This document shows positions 1-15,000 of a stretch of DNA of 49,995 bases, piece by piece. Under the pieces are notes generated by a model. The model did not search any database and was not told the origin of the DNA. It saw nothing but the letters and a program-made list of their open reading frames with translations. The stretch's first letter is position 1. Each line of letters begins with the position of its first letter. The position numbers and the translations under genes were made by a program. The stretch is from CAZYTO01 sp964650405 (GTDB lineage: Bacteria > Acidobacteriota > Thermoanaerobaculia > Gp7-AA8). The stretch lies in the NCBI GenBank assembly GCA_964650405.1, contig CAZYTO010000009.1, positions 1-49,995 on the forward strand, given 5' to 3'.

Positions 1-1
1 A

Positions 2-3000
2 AACGCGACCGGAACCAGCCAGCACACATCGACCCTAACCCGCCCGCTGCCCGCAAACATCAATGCCGCGGCCAAGGGTCTAGAGGGCAACATCGCCAAG
101 GCCAAGAACTCCTTGATCACCGCCCTGCCGCCGGTCCTGACCCTGACCTCGCCGGCCAACGGCTCGATCCTCAATGTGAACGTCGTGGACATTTCCGGCA
201 GTGCCGGAAACGCCACGTCGGTGACGGTCAACGGGCAGCCGGCCACGATCGCCGGCGGTGTCTTCACCGTCTCCCACTTCAACCTCGGCGCCGATGGCAC
301 GCACGCGCTCACCATCACCGGCACGAGTCCGGGTGGCTCGTCGACCATCACCCCGGCGCCGGTCCTCACCGTCGATACGACCAAGCCGACCATCACGGCC
401 ACGCTCACGCCGTTGCCGAACGCCAACGACTGGAACAACTCCAACGTCACGGTCAAGTTCAACTGCGACGACACCCCCGGGACAGGCATCAAGACGTGCA
501 CCGCGCCCGTCACCCTGACCACGGAAGGTCACGGCCTCACGGTCTCCGGAACGGCCGTGGACAACGCCGGCAACAGCAAGACCATCACCGTCACGGTCAA
601 CATCGACAAGACCAACCCGGTCCTGAGCATCACCTCGAACAAGAACAACGACATCGTCACGACGCCGCAGGTCACGATCACCGGCTACGCCGATGACGCC
701 ACCACGGTCTTCGTCAACGGCGTGGCGGCCACGGTCGATACGGCCACGGCCACGTTCACCTCGGCGCCCATCACGCTCAGCAACGGCAACAACAGCATCT
801 CCGTCACGGGCACCGACCCGGCCGGAAACAGCGGCACGGTCTCGATCACACTCATCCTCGATACGATCCCGCCGAAGGTCTCCATCACCTCGCCGGCGGA
901 TGGCACCGTCGTCCCCGATCCGGCCCACGTCACCGTGACCGGCACGGCCAGCGACGATCAGACGTCCGTGGCGTCGGTGCAGGTCAACGGCCACGACGTC
1001 ACCCTCGATGCGCAGGGCAACTTCCAGACCGTCCTCGACCTCACCGGCCTCTCGCCGGCCGTGATCACGGCCGTGGCCAAGGACGCGGCGGGAAACTCCT
1101 ACCAGACCCACGTGACGGTCACCCCCATCCCGCCGCCCGTGCTCTCGCTCACTTCGCCCCAGCCAGGCAGCTACGTCAACACCCGAGTGGTCACACTCTC
1201 CGGCGGCGCCGGCACGGCCACGTCGGTGACGGTGAACGGGCAGGCCGCGACGGTGAGCAACGGCGCGTGGACGCTGCCGAACTTCGACCTCGGGCCCGAC
1301 GGCATCGTCACCTTGAACATCGTCGGCAGGAACGGCGGCGGATCGACGCCCCTCACCCAGACCGTCGGCGTCGACACCGTCCCGCCGACCATCAAGGCCA
1401 CGGTTACCCCGACCCCCAACGGCGCCGGCTGGAACAACACGGACGTCGTGGTCAGCTTCCTCTGCGACGACACGGGTAGCAAAGTGAAGGACTGCCCGGC
1501 ACCCCTCACGCTGACGAACGAAGGGCCGAACCAGGTCATTACGAAGACCGCCACCGACTTCGCCAACAACACCAGCGCGCCCGTCGTCGTCACGGTCAAC
1601 ATCGACAAGACGAAGCCGACCCTGAAGATCACCTCCCACACCGACGGCCAGATCGTCACCAATCCCACGGTGACGATCAGCGGCACCATCGATGAGCCGG
1701 TGACCGCCACGGTCGACAACGTCGCAGCCACGGTCGACACGACCGCGAAGACCTTCACGTCGGCGCCCATCACGCTCGTGGACGGCAGCAACACCATCAC
1801 TGTGGCCGGCAAGGACGTGGCGGGCAACAGCAGCACGCCCGTCTCCATCACCCTGATCTACGACGCCACGCCGCCCTCCATCTCCATCACCTCGCCGGCC
1901 GATAACTCGCTCGTTTCCGACCCAGCGCACGTCCTGGTGAAGGGAACGGCCTCCGACCCGGAGACGCCGTTCACCATCCAGGTCAACGGCGTCCCCACCG
2001 GCTTCGCCAGCGACGGGACGTTCCAGACCACGGTGGACGTCTCGGGGTCGCCGCACGCCGCCATCACGGCGGTCGCCACCGACGCGGCGGGCCGCACGGG
2101 CACGGCCCAGATCACCGTCACCACCATTCCGCCTCCCGTTCTGACCCTCAGCTCGCCGGCCGACGGCGCCTTCGTCAATACGAGCAAGGTCGACCTCACC
2201 GGCGGCGCCGGCAATGCCACCAGCGTCACCGTCAACGGTCAGCCCGCGAGCGTCGCCGGCGGCATCTGGACCGTCGCCGGCTTCGACCTCGGTGCCGATG
2301 GTTCGCATCCGCTGACCATCATCGGAACCAACCCCGCCGGCTCCGTCACCCTCACTCCGCTGCCGGTGCTCATCAGCGACACCGTGCGTCCGGTCATCCA
2401 GGCGTCGCTGAACCCGGTTCCGAACGCGGCGGGCTGGAACAACACCGATGTCACCGTCACCTTCAACTGCACCGACGGCGGCAGCAACCCCAGCGGAATC
2501 GCGACCTGCCCCGCGCCGGTCACGCTCACGAGCAGCCAGAGCAACGTCTACACCGCCACCGACAAGGCCGGCAACAGCAGCACGCCCCTCACGGTGACCG
2601 TCAATATCGACAAGGTCAAACCGGTGCTGACCATCGCCTCACACCGCGACAATCAGATCCTCACCGATCCGCGCATCGTCCTGTCCGGCGCGGCGGACGA
2701 TGCCGTCAACGTCTCCGTCAACGGAGTGCCTGCGGCCGTCTACGCATCGAACTACACCTCGGCGCCGCTGACGCTCGTCGAGGGCAGCAACACCATCACC
2801 GTCACCGGCAGCGACCTGGCCGGCAACGTGGCCACGCCCGTGACCATCACCCTGGTGGTCGACACGCGCGCGCCGCAGCTCGCCATCACCTCGCCCGCGG
2901 CGAACGCCTGCCTCAACGCCACGTCGGTCGACCTCCGCGGCACGGTGGCCGATCCGCACGTGCAGGGAGTCAACGTCCTCTACAACGGCATCACCGTCGC

Positions 3001-6000
3001 GGCGACGGTCGACGGCTCGGGCAACTGGTCGGCCACCGTCGCGAATCTGTCCGAGGGTGCACAGTCGATCGCCGTCACGGCCACGGACTCGGTGGGACAC
3101 ACGGCCACCGTCGCCCTGCCTCTGCGGATCGACCGCACCGCGCCGGTCATCTCGGTCACCGAGAACGGCTCGCCCTTCACGGCCACTCTGCTCAACCGCC
3201 CCGTGGCGCTCTTCGTCCACGCGGATGACGCCAGCCCGAACGTCACCCTCTCCGCGAAGCTCGACGGTGCCGACTATGCCTCGGGCACGTCGATCTCGCT
3301 CGAGGGTCCGCACACGCTCGTCGTCACGGCCACGGACTGCGCGGGCAACGCGCCGGCACCGAAGACCGTGCAGTTCACCATTGACCGCACGCCGCCGGCG
3401 CTGAGCAACTTCACCCCGGGCAACGGGCAGACCGTCGGCACCGTGCCCACGGCGCTCAGCGGCCTGGCCAGCGAAGCCGCCACGGTCTCCATCTCCGGCA
3501 CGTCGCTCTCCGCGGCGACCGACCCCACGCGCCACTTCACCATCGCCGGCGTTCCGTTCGCGGACGGCCAGAATTCGTTCACCGTCCACGCCGTCGACGC
3601 GGCGGGCAACGGCGTCGACGTTCCGTACAGTCTCACCGTGCGCTCCAACGCGCCGGTCATCGACATCTCCGACAACGGCGCCGCCATCACCAGCGGCGCC
3701 CTGTTCAACCGCGCGCTCACGCCGGTCATCCGCGTGACCCCGTCCGACGCCACGTTCACGGCCACGCTCGACGGCGGGCCGTTCACGTCGGGCAATGCCG
3801 TCACGGCCGAGACGCCGGCTCCGCACACGCTCACAGTGAACGCCACCGACTCGCTGGGGCACACCGCCGCGGCCGCGGTCACCTTCACCATCGACACGCA
3901 CGGTCCGGCGATCACCATCACTTCTCCGGCCGCGGGCGCCGTCGTCACGGGCGATCAGGTCACGGTCACCGGCAATGCCGGTGACAGCGTATCGCTCACG
4001 GTCAACGGCGTGCCCGCGACGCCGGGCACGAACGGCGCCTTCAGCGTCTCCATCCCGCTCGAGGCAGGGGAGAACCTCATCGTCGCCACCGGCCGCGACC
4101 GGGCCGGCAACAGCGGCACGGCCTCGGTCACCGTTACGCGCAGCGAGTCCACCTCGGGCCTGATCATCACCTATCCGCTCGAGCCGATGCTCACCAACCA
4201 CACGGCCACGCTCGTCACGGGCCGCGTCCTCACGCCGTCCGATCTTCAGACGCTGACCATCGAGGGTCACGCCGGAACGAAGAGCACGGGCACGAGCACC
4301 GTCTCCAGCGACCCCAGCGGCACCTTCCGCGTGACCGACCTCCCGCTCTTCGAAGGCGTGGACACGATCACCGTAACGGCCACGTCGAAGAGCAACACAA
4401 CGACGTCCGCCGTCGTCCACGTGACGACCGACCTCACGCCGCCGTCGCTGGCGATCCTGGCCGGCGCCGATCCGCTGAAGGACGGATTCACCTATCCGTC
4501 GAGCGTCGTCCTGAGCGTCTCCGCGAACGACCCCGGCTCCACGACCGCGCCGGCCACGACCATGCAGGTCGATGACGCGGCGGTCACGCTGCCCTACACC
4601 GTCACGGCCACAGGCGGCCACAGCGTGGTGGCCGTTGCCACGGACACCGCACACAACGAAACGCGGGTCACCCGCACGTTCTATATCGGCAGCACCGCCG
4701 CCGCCGGCTGCTCGGCGGGCGGCTTCGATCCCGCCAGTGGCGCCGTCGTGACCACGCCCAGCGTCACCCTGGTCGGTACGACCGGCGGCGCGGCCGGCAT
4801 CTTCGTGAACAACATCGCCGCCTCGGTGGCGAGCGGCATGTTCCGGGCCACGGTCGAGCTGCCGCTGGAAGGGCCGAACACCGTCTCCATGGCCGGCGCC
4901 GAGGCGTCGGCCACCAAGACCAACGGTCCCACCATCACCCCCACGCGGGTGACGAATGCGCCGTCGGGGACGATCGATGCGCCGTCCGAGATGACGCCGT
5001 TCGGCACCGACAGCATCACCGTGAGCGGTACGGTCAGCGCCGGTGTGGCCTCCGTCGACGTCAACGGGACACCGGCCGTCGTTGCCGGCACGACCTGGGG
5101 CGCGGCCAACGTCCGTCTCTCCGCCGGTCTCAACATCCTCGTGGCCCACGCGGCCAATGCCGCCGGCCGGATCGCCACGGCCTCGCGCCGTGTGCTCTAC
5201 CTGCAGAACGCCCCGGCCATCACCGTGACCTGGCCGAACGACGGCTTCGCCACCGGCGCGGCCCAGGTCGACGTCAGCGGGACGTACACGAACCTCGATC
5301 CCGCCACCCTCCAGGTTTCCGGCGGTGCCGGCAGCGGCACGCTCGAAACGCACCCGCGCTCCGACACCACCGGCAGCTTCCTCATTCACGGCGTCGCCCT
5401 CGCTTCGGGCGCGCAGGCGCTGACGGTCACCGGCCGCGACGCGTTGAGCCGCAGCGCCTCCGCGGTGATCAACGTGACGCGCAACGCAGGCACGGCGGCG
5501 GTGAGCATCACTTCGCCCCTCGACAATACCTACCTCCCGGCCGGAGCCGCCTCGACGGTCGCCGTCAGCGGTACGTACGTCGCCGTCAATGGCTCGCAGC
5601 TCGACATCAACGGCAGCGCCGGAACGCTCACGCCGAGTGCGAGCCTGCCCAACAGCGGGACGTTCAGCGGCAGCGCCGCCGTGAACGCCTCCGGCACCAC
5701 GCCCATCGTCGTCCGTCTCACCCAGCCCGACGGCACCAACGCCGTGGCCACGGCACTCGTCACGAAGCTCGGCGCGGCACCGTCCGTGAAGCTGACGTTC
5801 CCCGCGGCGGAGGCCACGTCCGTCGATCCGGGCGTGGTCGTCCTCGTCTCCTTCTCCGCGCCGATGGACGAGACCTCGCTCCGTTCCGCCTTCTCCCTCG
5901 TCAACAGCGCCGGCACGCCGGTCACGGGCCAGTTCCGTCTCGACAAGGACGTCCTCAGCTTCGCCGCGGCCGCCACGCTCACGCCGGGCGACCGCTACAC

Positions 6001-9000
6001 CATCGACGTCAAGACCACCGCCACCGACGTGGCCGGCAACGCGCTCGACAAGGAGCTCGTCAGCAGCTTCACCGTAGCCACCACCGCGCCGTCCGCGGCC
6101 CCGCAGGTCAACGCCATCACCGCCCCGGTCTGCGGCAGCAGCGTCACCATCAGCGGTACGGCCGCGGCCGGCGCACGGGTCGAAGTCGACTACGCCGGCG
6201 CGGCGCTCTTCACCACCGCCGACGCCACCACTGGCGTCTTCTCGCAGCTCCTGGCCATCTCCTCGCAGTCGGGATTCGCCGTGGCGCGCGTGCGCGTGGT
6301 CGGTGCGGACGGCACGCTGTCGCCCGCCGCCGAAGTGCCGTTCCAGGTCGACTGCAGCGGACCGCAGGTGGCCGGTGCGACGTACGACCGCACCGCCAAC
6401 AGCATCACCATTACGTTCTCCAGGCCGATCGACCTCTCCACGGTCACCGTGGGCACCTCCGGCTCCGTGCAGTTGTCCCTCGGCGACGGAACGCCCGTCA
6501 CCGGCACCGCCGCCGCCGGCGCTTCCTCGTCCATCGTCGTCATCACGCCGGGAACGCCCGACCCCCGCACCGCCACGCTCGTCCTTTTGATCACCAGCGC
6601 CGTCAAGGACACCACGGGCCACAACCTCACCGCCTTCACCCAGACCTTCACCGTTACCGGCGACACGGGATCGGTTCCCAGCGACGGTTACGGCTACATC
6701 ACCGGCCAGATCATCGACGCCACCACCGGCCGGCCGCTGGCCGGCGCGACCGTGACGATTGATGTTCCCGTGTCCGCCGTCAATGCAGCCTCCCGGTGGA
6801 AAGCCGCAGCATCTTCCGCTACCAGCGGACAGCGAACCGCGACCGGCGGCTCACGAACAGCAATCAGCGGCCCGCGAACAGCCAATACAGGCACCACCCC
6901 GTTCACCACGATCACCGACACGAGCGGTGCCTACACCGACCGTGTGCCCGAAGGGGCCTTCGCCATCCACGCCTACGCGCGCGGTTACACCGACGTCTGG
7001 CGCCAGGTCGTCGTCCCGGCGGGGCAGGGCGTCGTGCCCATCGACATCCGCCTCACCGCGGCCGGACCGAGTGCCACCATGGCCTCGGCCGACTTCACCC
7101 TCGATCACGGCGGCGACTCGCCCGGCGTCACGCGCCACGCGACCCTGAGCGTCTCCGCCGGCGCCGTCGTTCCCAACACTGTGGTCACCCTCACCGCCGT
7201 CGGCGCCCAGGGCATCTCCGGCCTGCCGCCGCTGGGCTGGTCGCCGCTGGCGGCCGCCGAAGTGCGCGTGACGTCGCCGGTGGCCATTGCCGCCGGCGCG
7301 AGCGCCGCCCGCCTGACGTTCCAGATCGACTCCGCGGCCGTAGCGGCCTCGGGGAAGGTGCTCACGGCGGTCGAGTACGACTCCGTGCGCGACGAGTGGC
7401 ACGTCCTGCAGCCGGCCGTCGCCACCACCGGCAATGCGGCGCAGGTCAACATCACCCTTCCGGCGACGCAGGCCGGCTCCGGCGCGAACCTCGGCAGCGG
7501 CGAGATCGCCCTCGTCTATCCCGACGCCGGCACCGGCGTCACCGCCCCGACCGCTCCGGTCGGCGGAGGCGTCCTCACCGGCGTCAGCGACCTCTGCGCC
7601 GACGGCCACTGCCCGGCCATGCAGGTCGCCAAGGCGTTCAACCTCAACCCGACCAGCGTGCCGCCCACTGGCAGCACCGTCGCTACGCTCACCATCGACA
7701 CCGCAGGCACCGTCGCGCCGCCGCCGAATCCGTTCCCCTCCGGCACGGCCGTCGACGCGGTGGTCAATGAGCAACTGACCCTCACCGACGGCACCATCCT
7801 GGCGGACGTTCCGTACGCCACCGATCTCGTCCTCTACCGCTCCCTCGCGGGCGACACCGCCGTGGCCGACTTCAAGCTCGCCCCGAGCGCGAAGGCCGCC
7901 AACGTCCCGCTGCAGATCGGCGTCGATCACATCCAGATCGTTCCGTATCCCGGCCGCCTCGACCGCGGCACGCTCATCGGCCCCGCCGGCGGGCACGTAC
8001 CGTCCGACGCCAACGTGCAGGTCGACATCCCCACCGGCGCCGCCACCGTGGCACTGCACGCCACGGCGAAGTCCATGACCGCCGCTGACCTCGCCGGCTT
8101 CGGCAGCATCGACGGCTTCCAGATCGTCAGCGGCCTCACGCTCACGCTCGAGACGGCCGACACCACCACGTCTGCTGCGCCTGTCCAGCTTCTCAAGCCG
8201 GCCGCCACCACCTTCGTCGTCAACCCGGCGCAGCTAGGCACGGCGCCGCAGCTCATCCTCGCCGAGGTCTTGCCGGCGACGTCGTTCGGCCGGATGGTCC
8301 GCCTCGCCGATCGCATGGGCGCCGCCCAGCCCATCGAATCGACCACCAACGTCAGCGTCACCACCGCCACCATCGACCCGGCCGTCCTGCCGGTCGAAGG
8401 CGTCGTGCGCGCCGGCCAGTACCTCCTGCTGAAGGCCAGCCAGCCCATCGCCTACGCCTTCGGCGGCGTCCGCGTCGCGGGCGGCGCCTATATCAATGGT
8501 GCTGAAGTCGTCTCGGCGACCCTCGGCGTCCGCGATCTCAGCCGCGTCACGGGCATCTTCGCAGTGCCCGTCGTGGCCACACCGGCAGCGCCGTTCGCCC
8601 TGACCCCCGTCCACCCGACGGCAGGGGAGGGAGCCACTCACACCGCGGCTGCCGCACCGGCGGCCGGCGCGATCGTCAACGCCGGCGACCTCCTCTTCGC
8701 CGTCCAGGCGCCCACCCTCCAGCAGGTCACCGTGACCGGCACGCAGGGTGGCGTCAACCTCGTCACCAGCAATGGCGCGACCGGCATCACCCTCTCCACC
8801 GGCGTCCAGGCCGTCTTCTCGCAGACCATCGACGCCACCTCCGTCAATAACAGCTCCATCGTCGTGACCAACACGGCGACCCGAGCGGTCGTCCCCGGAT
8901 CGGTGACCGCCGCCGGAAGCGGCGTCACCTGGACTCCGACCCCGAACCCGAGCGGACAGCCGCTCGTGCCCAACGCCACCTACGTCGTCTCCATCGCCGC

Positions 9001-12000
9001 CTCGATCAAGGGCTCGCACGGCGCGCCCCTCGGCACGTCGCAGACCTTCGCGTTCTCCACGGTCACCCAGATCTCGAACGGCCAGGTCCACCCCGAGCGC
9101 ATCCGCATCACCATCCCCGACGCCAACGGCATCTCGACCATCGCCGGCGACGCCGGCGCCCTGGCCACCGTGCCGCCCGAGCCGCAGGCCTGGCGCGCCG
9201 TGGCCCTCCGCCGCGGCAACGCCTTCATCACCCAGTACCAGGTCACCGCGAACAGCGACGGCAGCTTCCAGTTGCGTGTCGGCACCTGCAGCGGCGCCAC
9301 GCCGTGCGCCGACGCCATCACCATCAAGGACCACATCGACCTCGAGGTCCTCAACGCCGCCGGCAACATCGCCGCCATCATCCCCCTGACCCCGTTCTCC
9401 ACCCCGGACGGCCAGGGCTTCATCGCTCCGACCGACGTCGACACCACGTTCACCTCGAAGGACGGAGTCGGCGTCCACGTCCCGGCCGGCGCCTTCGCCC
9501 AGCTCACTACCGTGACTGTCGCTCGTCTGGACGACGACTCGGCGTTCTCCGCCGTTCCGTCGATCCACGACGACATGAACTTCTACCGCGGCGTGAACCT
9601 CACCCTGGACTGCACCACCGGCGGGCTCGATCCCAACGCCACGTGCGAAGCCGCGAAGCGGCTCGACGTCACCATTCCCGTGCCCGCGAACGCGCCCACC
9701 GACCGGAACTTCCTCCTCGGATGGCTGGGCGACTCCGTCCGCGGTCCGCGCATCATGATCGTTGACACCCTCAGGGTCGACAACGGCAACTTCACGACGG
9801 CGTCCGCGCCGTCGGGGACCGGGCAGAGCGTGCCGCGGAACTTGGCTGCGACGTCGGCGAAGCCGGCGTCGTCGAAGGTCTCGAAGTCCTCGACGCCCGG
9901 CCCGTCGTCCCGGAAGGCCGCGCAGAGCAACGCGCCGGTGATCTCGTCCTTCGGCGGTCTGCCGCTGACCATCCTCTCCGGCGATTCCTCGACCCTCTCG
10001 TGGACGACGACCGGTGCCGATCACGTGACCATCACTTCGGTGCCCGGCAACCTGCCGCCCACCGGCACCTTCACCGTCAAGCCGGCCTCCACGACGACCT
10101 ACACGTTGACGGCCTTCGCTGCGGACAACTCGTCAGCTTCTTCCGATCCCGTGACCGTCAAGGTCAACAACGGCCCGGTGGTGGACACCTTCAAGGCCGT
10201 TCCGGACAGCATCGCCCCGGGCGGCACCTCGACGCTCACCTGGACCACGAGCACGGCCGCGATCGTGAAGCTCCACGATTCGGCGGGCAACGACTTCGGT
10301 TCGCAGCCCTTGAACGGCTCGCTCAACGTCTCTCCGGTCTCGACGGTTACCTACACGCTCATCGCGTACAACAGCGACCAGACCGTGCAGAGTGCGCCGT
10401 CGACGGTGCAGCTCAACGTGACGACCGATCCGGTCATCACCTCGTTCACGGCCACGCCCGAATCGCTGGTCCCGGGGCAGGCGTCCACACTGGCCTGGAA
10501 GACGATCAACACCAACAGCATCAGCATCAAGAACGATGCGACGGGCAGTGTGGTCTGCGCGGGCGGGGCGATCAGCGCAACACCCAGCACCTGTTCCGTC
10601 TCTCCGCTCAGCACGGCTTCGTACACGCTCACGGCCGTGGGGAGCACGGGTGCGAAGGTCACGCAGCAGGTCGTCGTGCGCTTCGAGCCGCCCGGCATCG
10701 GGAACGTCGTTTCGCCCAATGACGTCAAGGCGGCGCTGGTCGGCATCGTCCGCTCCGGCAGATACAACGTCCTCGACCTCCGGTCCGCCGCCGGCACGGC
10801 CGTGGGCTGGTCGGTCATGACCGGGATTCAGGGCAACTACGACATGTTCTGGGATAGCTGGAACTCGTTGTTCGCCTCGCACCTCTATCTCAGTGAGCCC
10901 CACGGCGTCATCGTCATCCCGGTCCTCCTCGGCAAGCCGTTCCAGGTGGTCGGCTACGACGCTACCAGCGGCCTGCAGGCGTTCTCGAAGGCCTACGATC
11001 CGCTTCCGATCGGCACGCCGGGCGCCGCGTACTACGTGCCGCCCCCCAGCGCGGAGTCCCAGGGTCCCTATCCCGTTTCGGCGTCGCCGTTCCGGGTCGC
11101 CTTCGCCGACATCACGGTTGAAGACAAGCCGATCGAGACCGTCAGCGGCCTTGTCCTGACGCTCCACTACGGCCACGTGACGATCAAGGATGCGGCCACG
11201 AGCTCCATACCGGACAAGATTGCCGTCACGGCCCTCAACCTCACCAGCGGCACGCAGCCTCAAGGTCCCGCGGTGGGCTCCGCAACGCCGCGCGAAATCA
11301 CCATCGACGGAAAACTCGGAGACCGCATCCTTCTGATCATCGGCGCTCAGGACGTCGATCCCCAGACGCAACTGAGCATCACGTTCGACAAGGCCATCGC
11401 CACCGATGCGAACACCAGCGATCCGGACAAGAAGGAGTCCGCGATCAACAGCGCGCTGCACGGCAAGTTCAAGGTCGAGAAGCAGTCCGCGCCGCCGGCG
11501 ACCGGAGGCCAGCCGCCGTTCCAGCGCATCGACCAGGGCAGCTCCGACATCGTCTGGTACACCCTCGATTCCGGCGACCGGCGCATCACGATCAATCTGC
11601 CGGCCGCCCTCGAGGCCGGCGCAACCTACAGAATCACGATCCCCAAGGACCTCCACGGTGCTTCGGACCCGCTGCAGATCGGCGTGGTGAAGTTCCCGAA
11701 TGACACGACGAGCCAGGAGATTCAGGAAATCCCGCTGTCGTTCACAGTCCGTCCGGCGCCGCAACCGATGTCCGGTTTCAACCTGCCTCTCGACTACAAC
11801 CAGAGCCAGATCGGCACCGTGCACGACATGGCCCTCAACGGCAACGTCCTGCTGCTGGCCACGCTCCAGGGCGGCATCCTGGCCTACGACGTCAGCGACC
11901 CGGGCTCGATGAACAGCAAGACCTCGCTGCTCGGCTACGTCGACACAGGCCGTGGCGACCCGACGGCGCTGGCGAACAGCCAGGCCAACTCGCTCCTCAG

Positions 12001-15000
12001 CCCGTCGATTCGCTTCTGGTCCGTGGCCTCCGACCACCACGGCCGCGTCTACACCTCGGCCATCGGCTCTACCTTCGGCTTCATCCAGGCCTACCGCCTC
12101 GATGACTTCATCCCCGATGCCTCGCATCCCGCTCCGCGTGCAGCCTCGCCGCTCGCCGCCGCCGTCACCTCCTGGGCGCCGGGTTACGGAGCCAGTCTCG
12201 ACATCGGCTCCGACTCCGTTCTCAGCGATCGCCCGGAGGGGATCCCCAGGAAGCTCCAGATCGTCCTGCAGGACAATGACAACGGCAAGCACTGGAACAC
12301 CGTGGCCTCCTTCACCCAGGGAGTGACGGACCTCGGCGGGAATGTCTCGGCTACCGCGGCTGGCGACTTCAGCAGGATGCAGGTCACCGTTCCCATCGAG
12401 AATTCGAGCTCGCCCCAGGGCGCGGCCGCGTACCCGATCCAGCGCATCACCATCGAGAACATGACGCGCCAGCTTCGCTGGTCGGCCGACGCCAAGGCCA
12501 GCTCTCCGGCCGTCTTCAGCGACGTCGTCGCCAAGGACGGTGACCAGCTCCGCGTCATCTTCAACGAGCGCACCTACGGCATCGTCACGATCTTCGGCTA
12601 CGGGGTCGGGATCTTCGATCTCAACGCCATGGAGGCCAACGCCCTCGATCCAAGCGCGCCGAAGTTCGCGGAGCGCATCCGCATCACCCAGGGCACCGCC
12701 TATCCTCCGTGCGATCCGCTCGCCGGTTGCGCCGAATCCATCACCGACCTTTCGCTCTCCGCGGATGCCACGCTGCTGTCGACGGCCACCGTACCGGGCG
12801 CGCCGCCGGAGCTGAAGGCGTACGGTCTCGACATCCATCGCGGCGTGCTGGACCTCAAGCTCATCGCCCAGGACGACAAGGTTCAGCCGTTCACCGAGAA
12901 TCGCACCACCGGCTTCGTCATGGTCCTTCCCACCAGGCCGCACAACACGTATCCGGCGAACCACATCAAGGCCCTGGTCGAAGCCATCCAGGCGGCCAAT
13001 CCCAACGCGATAGGACCCGACCAGAAACCACTCGATCCTGCCAGCCTCTTCGTCGGCGTTCAGCCTTATCACTGGACGCTCGAAGCCGCCGACAACAAGG
13101 CCCTCGGCAAGGCCAGCCTCACCGGCACCCCTCATGGAGCCCGCGGTTCGTCCGCAGGCACGCGAGTGGAGCGCGATTACCTCCTCGTTCCGGCGAATGC
13201 GCTCGGACTGCTGGTCATCGATGCCACGAATCCGGCGACCTGGCTGGACGACCCGAACCTCGCAGACGTCATCTGGCTGCCGGCCGGTGCCGCGGCCGTC
13301 CGCGTCATTCCGGGGATGAACCGGGCCATCGCCGTCGACCGCGACGGCCGCGTCCTCCTCATCGACCTCTCCAGGCTCGACGGGCGCTACGACCCCAACA
13401 CCGGCGAGGACGTGACCGATCCGCTGTTCAAGACCGTGGCCGCCTGCCTCAAAGGCCAGGGGACCTACGGCCTCGGCGCGCCCGATCCGCGCATTCTCTG
13501 GACCTCGGAACCGGGTCTCGTCAACGGCAACATCATCCCGGTCATCGATCCGGACACCGGCATCCTCTTCACGGGCAAGGCATTCGTCGATCCGAACAAC
13601 GCCTCCGATGCGGCCGTGAAGGCCATCCCGGCCATCGATCCGCACATCGAAGTGCTGGCCGAGGTCGGCGCCAACTCGATGCGCGCCGTGGGCGGAGTGG
13701 TGCCCCTCGGCATCGATCCGCCGGCCAACATTCTGGATGCCGCCGATTCCAATGCCTCCCTGGGTGCCTTCCGCCTGCGCCTCACCCTGCCCGGAGGAAT
13801 GCCCAAGAGCCTCAACTCCAACCAGCTCCGCCTGGCCGTCGAGAGCGAGCGCGTTCCGGGCGGAATCACCCCGCAGACCCTCAATCCCTACCCGCCCGCC
13901 CATCTCCGGATGGCGGATGTCGCGGGCAAGGCGGACCCGCGCGCCAGCCAGGCCTTTATCCTCCAGCCGGACGTTCCGAGCGATCCACAACTCCAGGCAA
14001 AGCTGCGCCTGCAGAGCGGGTACAACCGCTTCATCTCACCCTGGATCGTGGCCGTGGCCGATCCGCGCGCCCTGGCTGCCTGGGATTGGGCCAATGCCAC
14101 ATCGAGCGACAAGACGGCGGCCGGCTGCAAACACTGTGATCGTCCCGACCGCCTGAAGCCAACGGCGACCAACCTCCCGCAACTGTTCGAGATCTGGAGC
14201 GCCGGCCGCAACTTCCTCGTTCGCCCCGAGGCCTGCCTCCAGAACTGCAGCGGGAACACGAGCTCCATCTTCGCCGGTACGCCGTATGCCTACCTTGGGC
14301 AGAGCCATCGCCTCGAGCTTCGCGTCCCCACCGTCATGGCGGACATCATCCGGCCAACGGCGGTGGTGGTCGCGGGTCAGAACCCGCCGGTCGCCGGCGG
14401 CGCCCTGCAGGAAACGACGTACCTCCACAGCGGTGAGGTCGAGTCGTCTGCGGTCGATCTGAACGTCGGCGGCCGCAACGGCCACGACGTCGTCGTCGGC
14501 CGCACCTCGCGCTCCCGCACTCTGGGCAGCTCCGAGCTCGGCTTCGGCTGGACCTCGGCTCTCTTTGCCCATATCCGCACCCTTCCGAACGGCAGCGTCG
14601 AGTACTACGACGGGTTGGGCAACATCTGGACCTACAAACCGACGGCAACGCCCGGACTCTACAAGCCGCCCGCCGGGTTTGGCATGCAACTGACCCCGAA
14701 CGGCACGGGCTGGATGATCAGCGATTCCATTCGCAGCTTCATCCTCTTCGACGAGTTCGGCCGCCAGACGGCGCGCACGGACGAGTATGCGAGCAACAAG
14801 CAGCTCGCCGGCGATTCCGCCCCGGGCAACATCATCAACTTCCTGTACGACGTCTCCGGACGCCTTTCTCTCGTGTCCGATCCCGTCGGTCGCGCCACCA
14901 CATTCACCTTCTGGCCCGACGACAGCGACCAGCGTGGTCTTCTCCAGAACGTCAAGGATTGGCGCAAAACGGCGCGCGAGATCGAATACGACTTCGACCC

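Noticed and set aside
80..2308. Long minus-strand reading frame opposite the Ig array
   Set aside because: It is the antisense of a highly repetitive GC-rich gene, with Arg/Gly/Asp-biased composition and no domain. The same applies to minus-strand frames at 2639-6622, 8234-10024, 10133-13990, 14036-16240 and 17471-18961.
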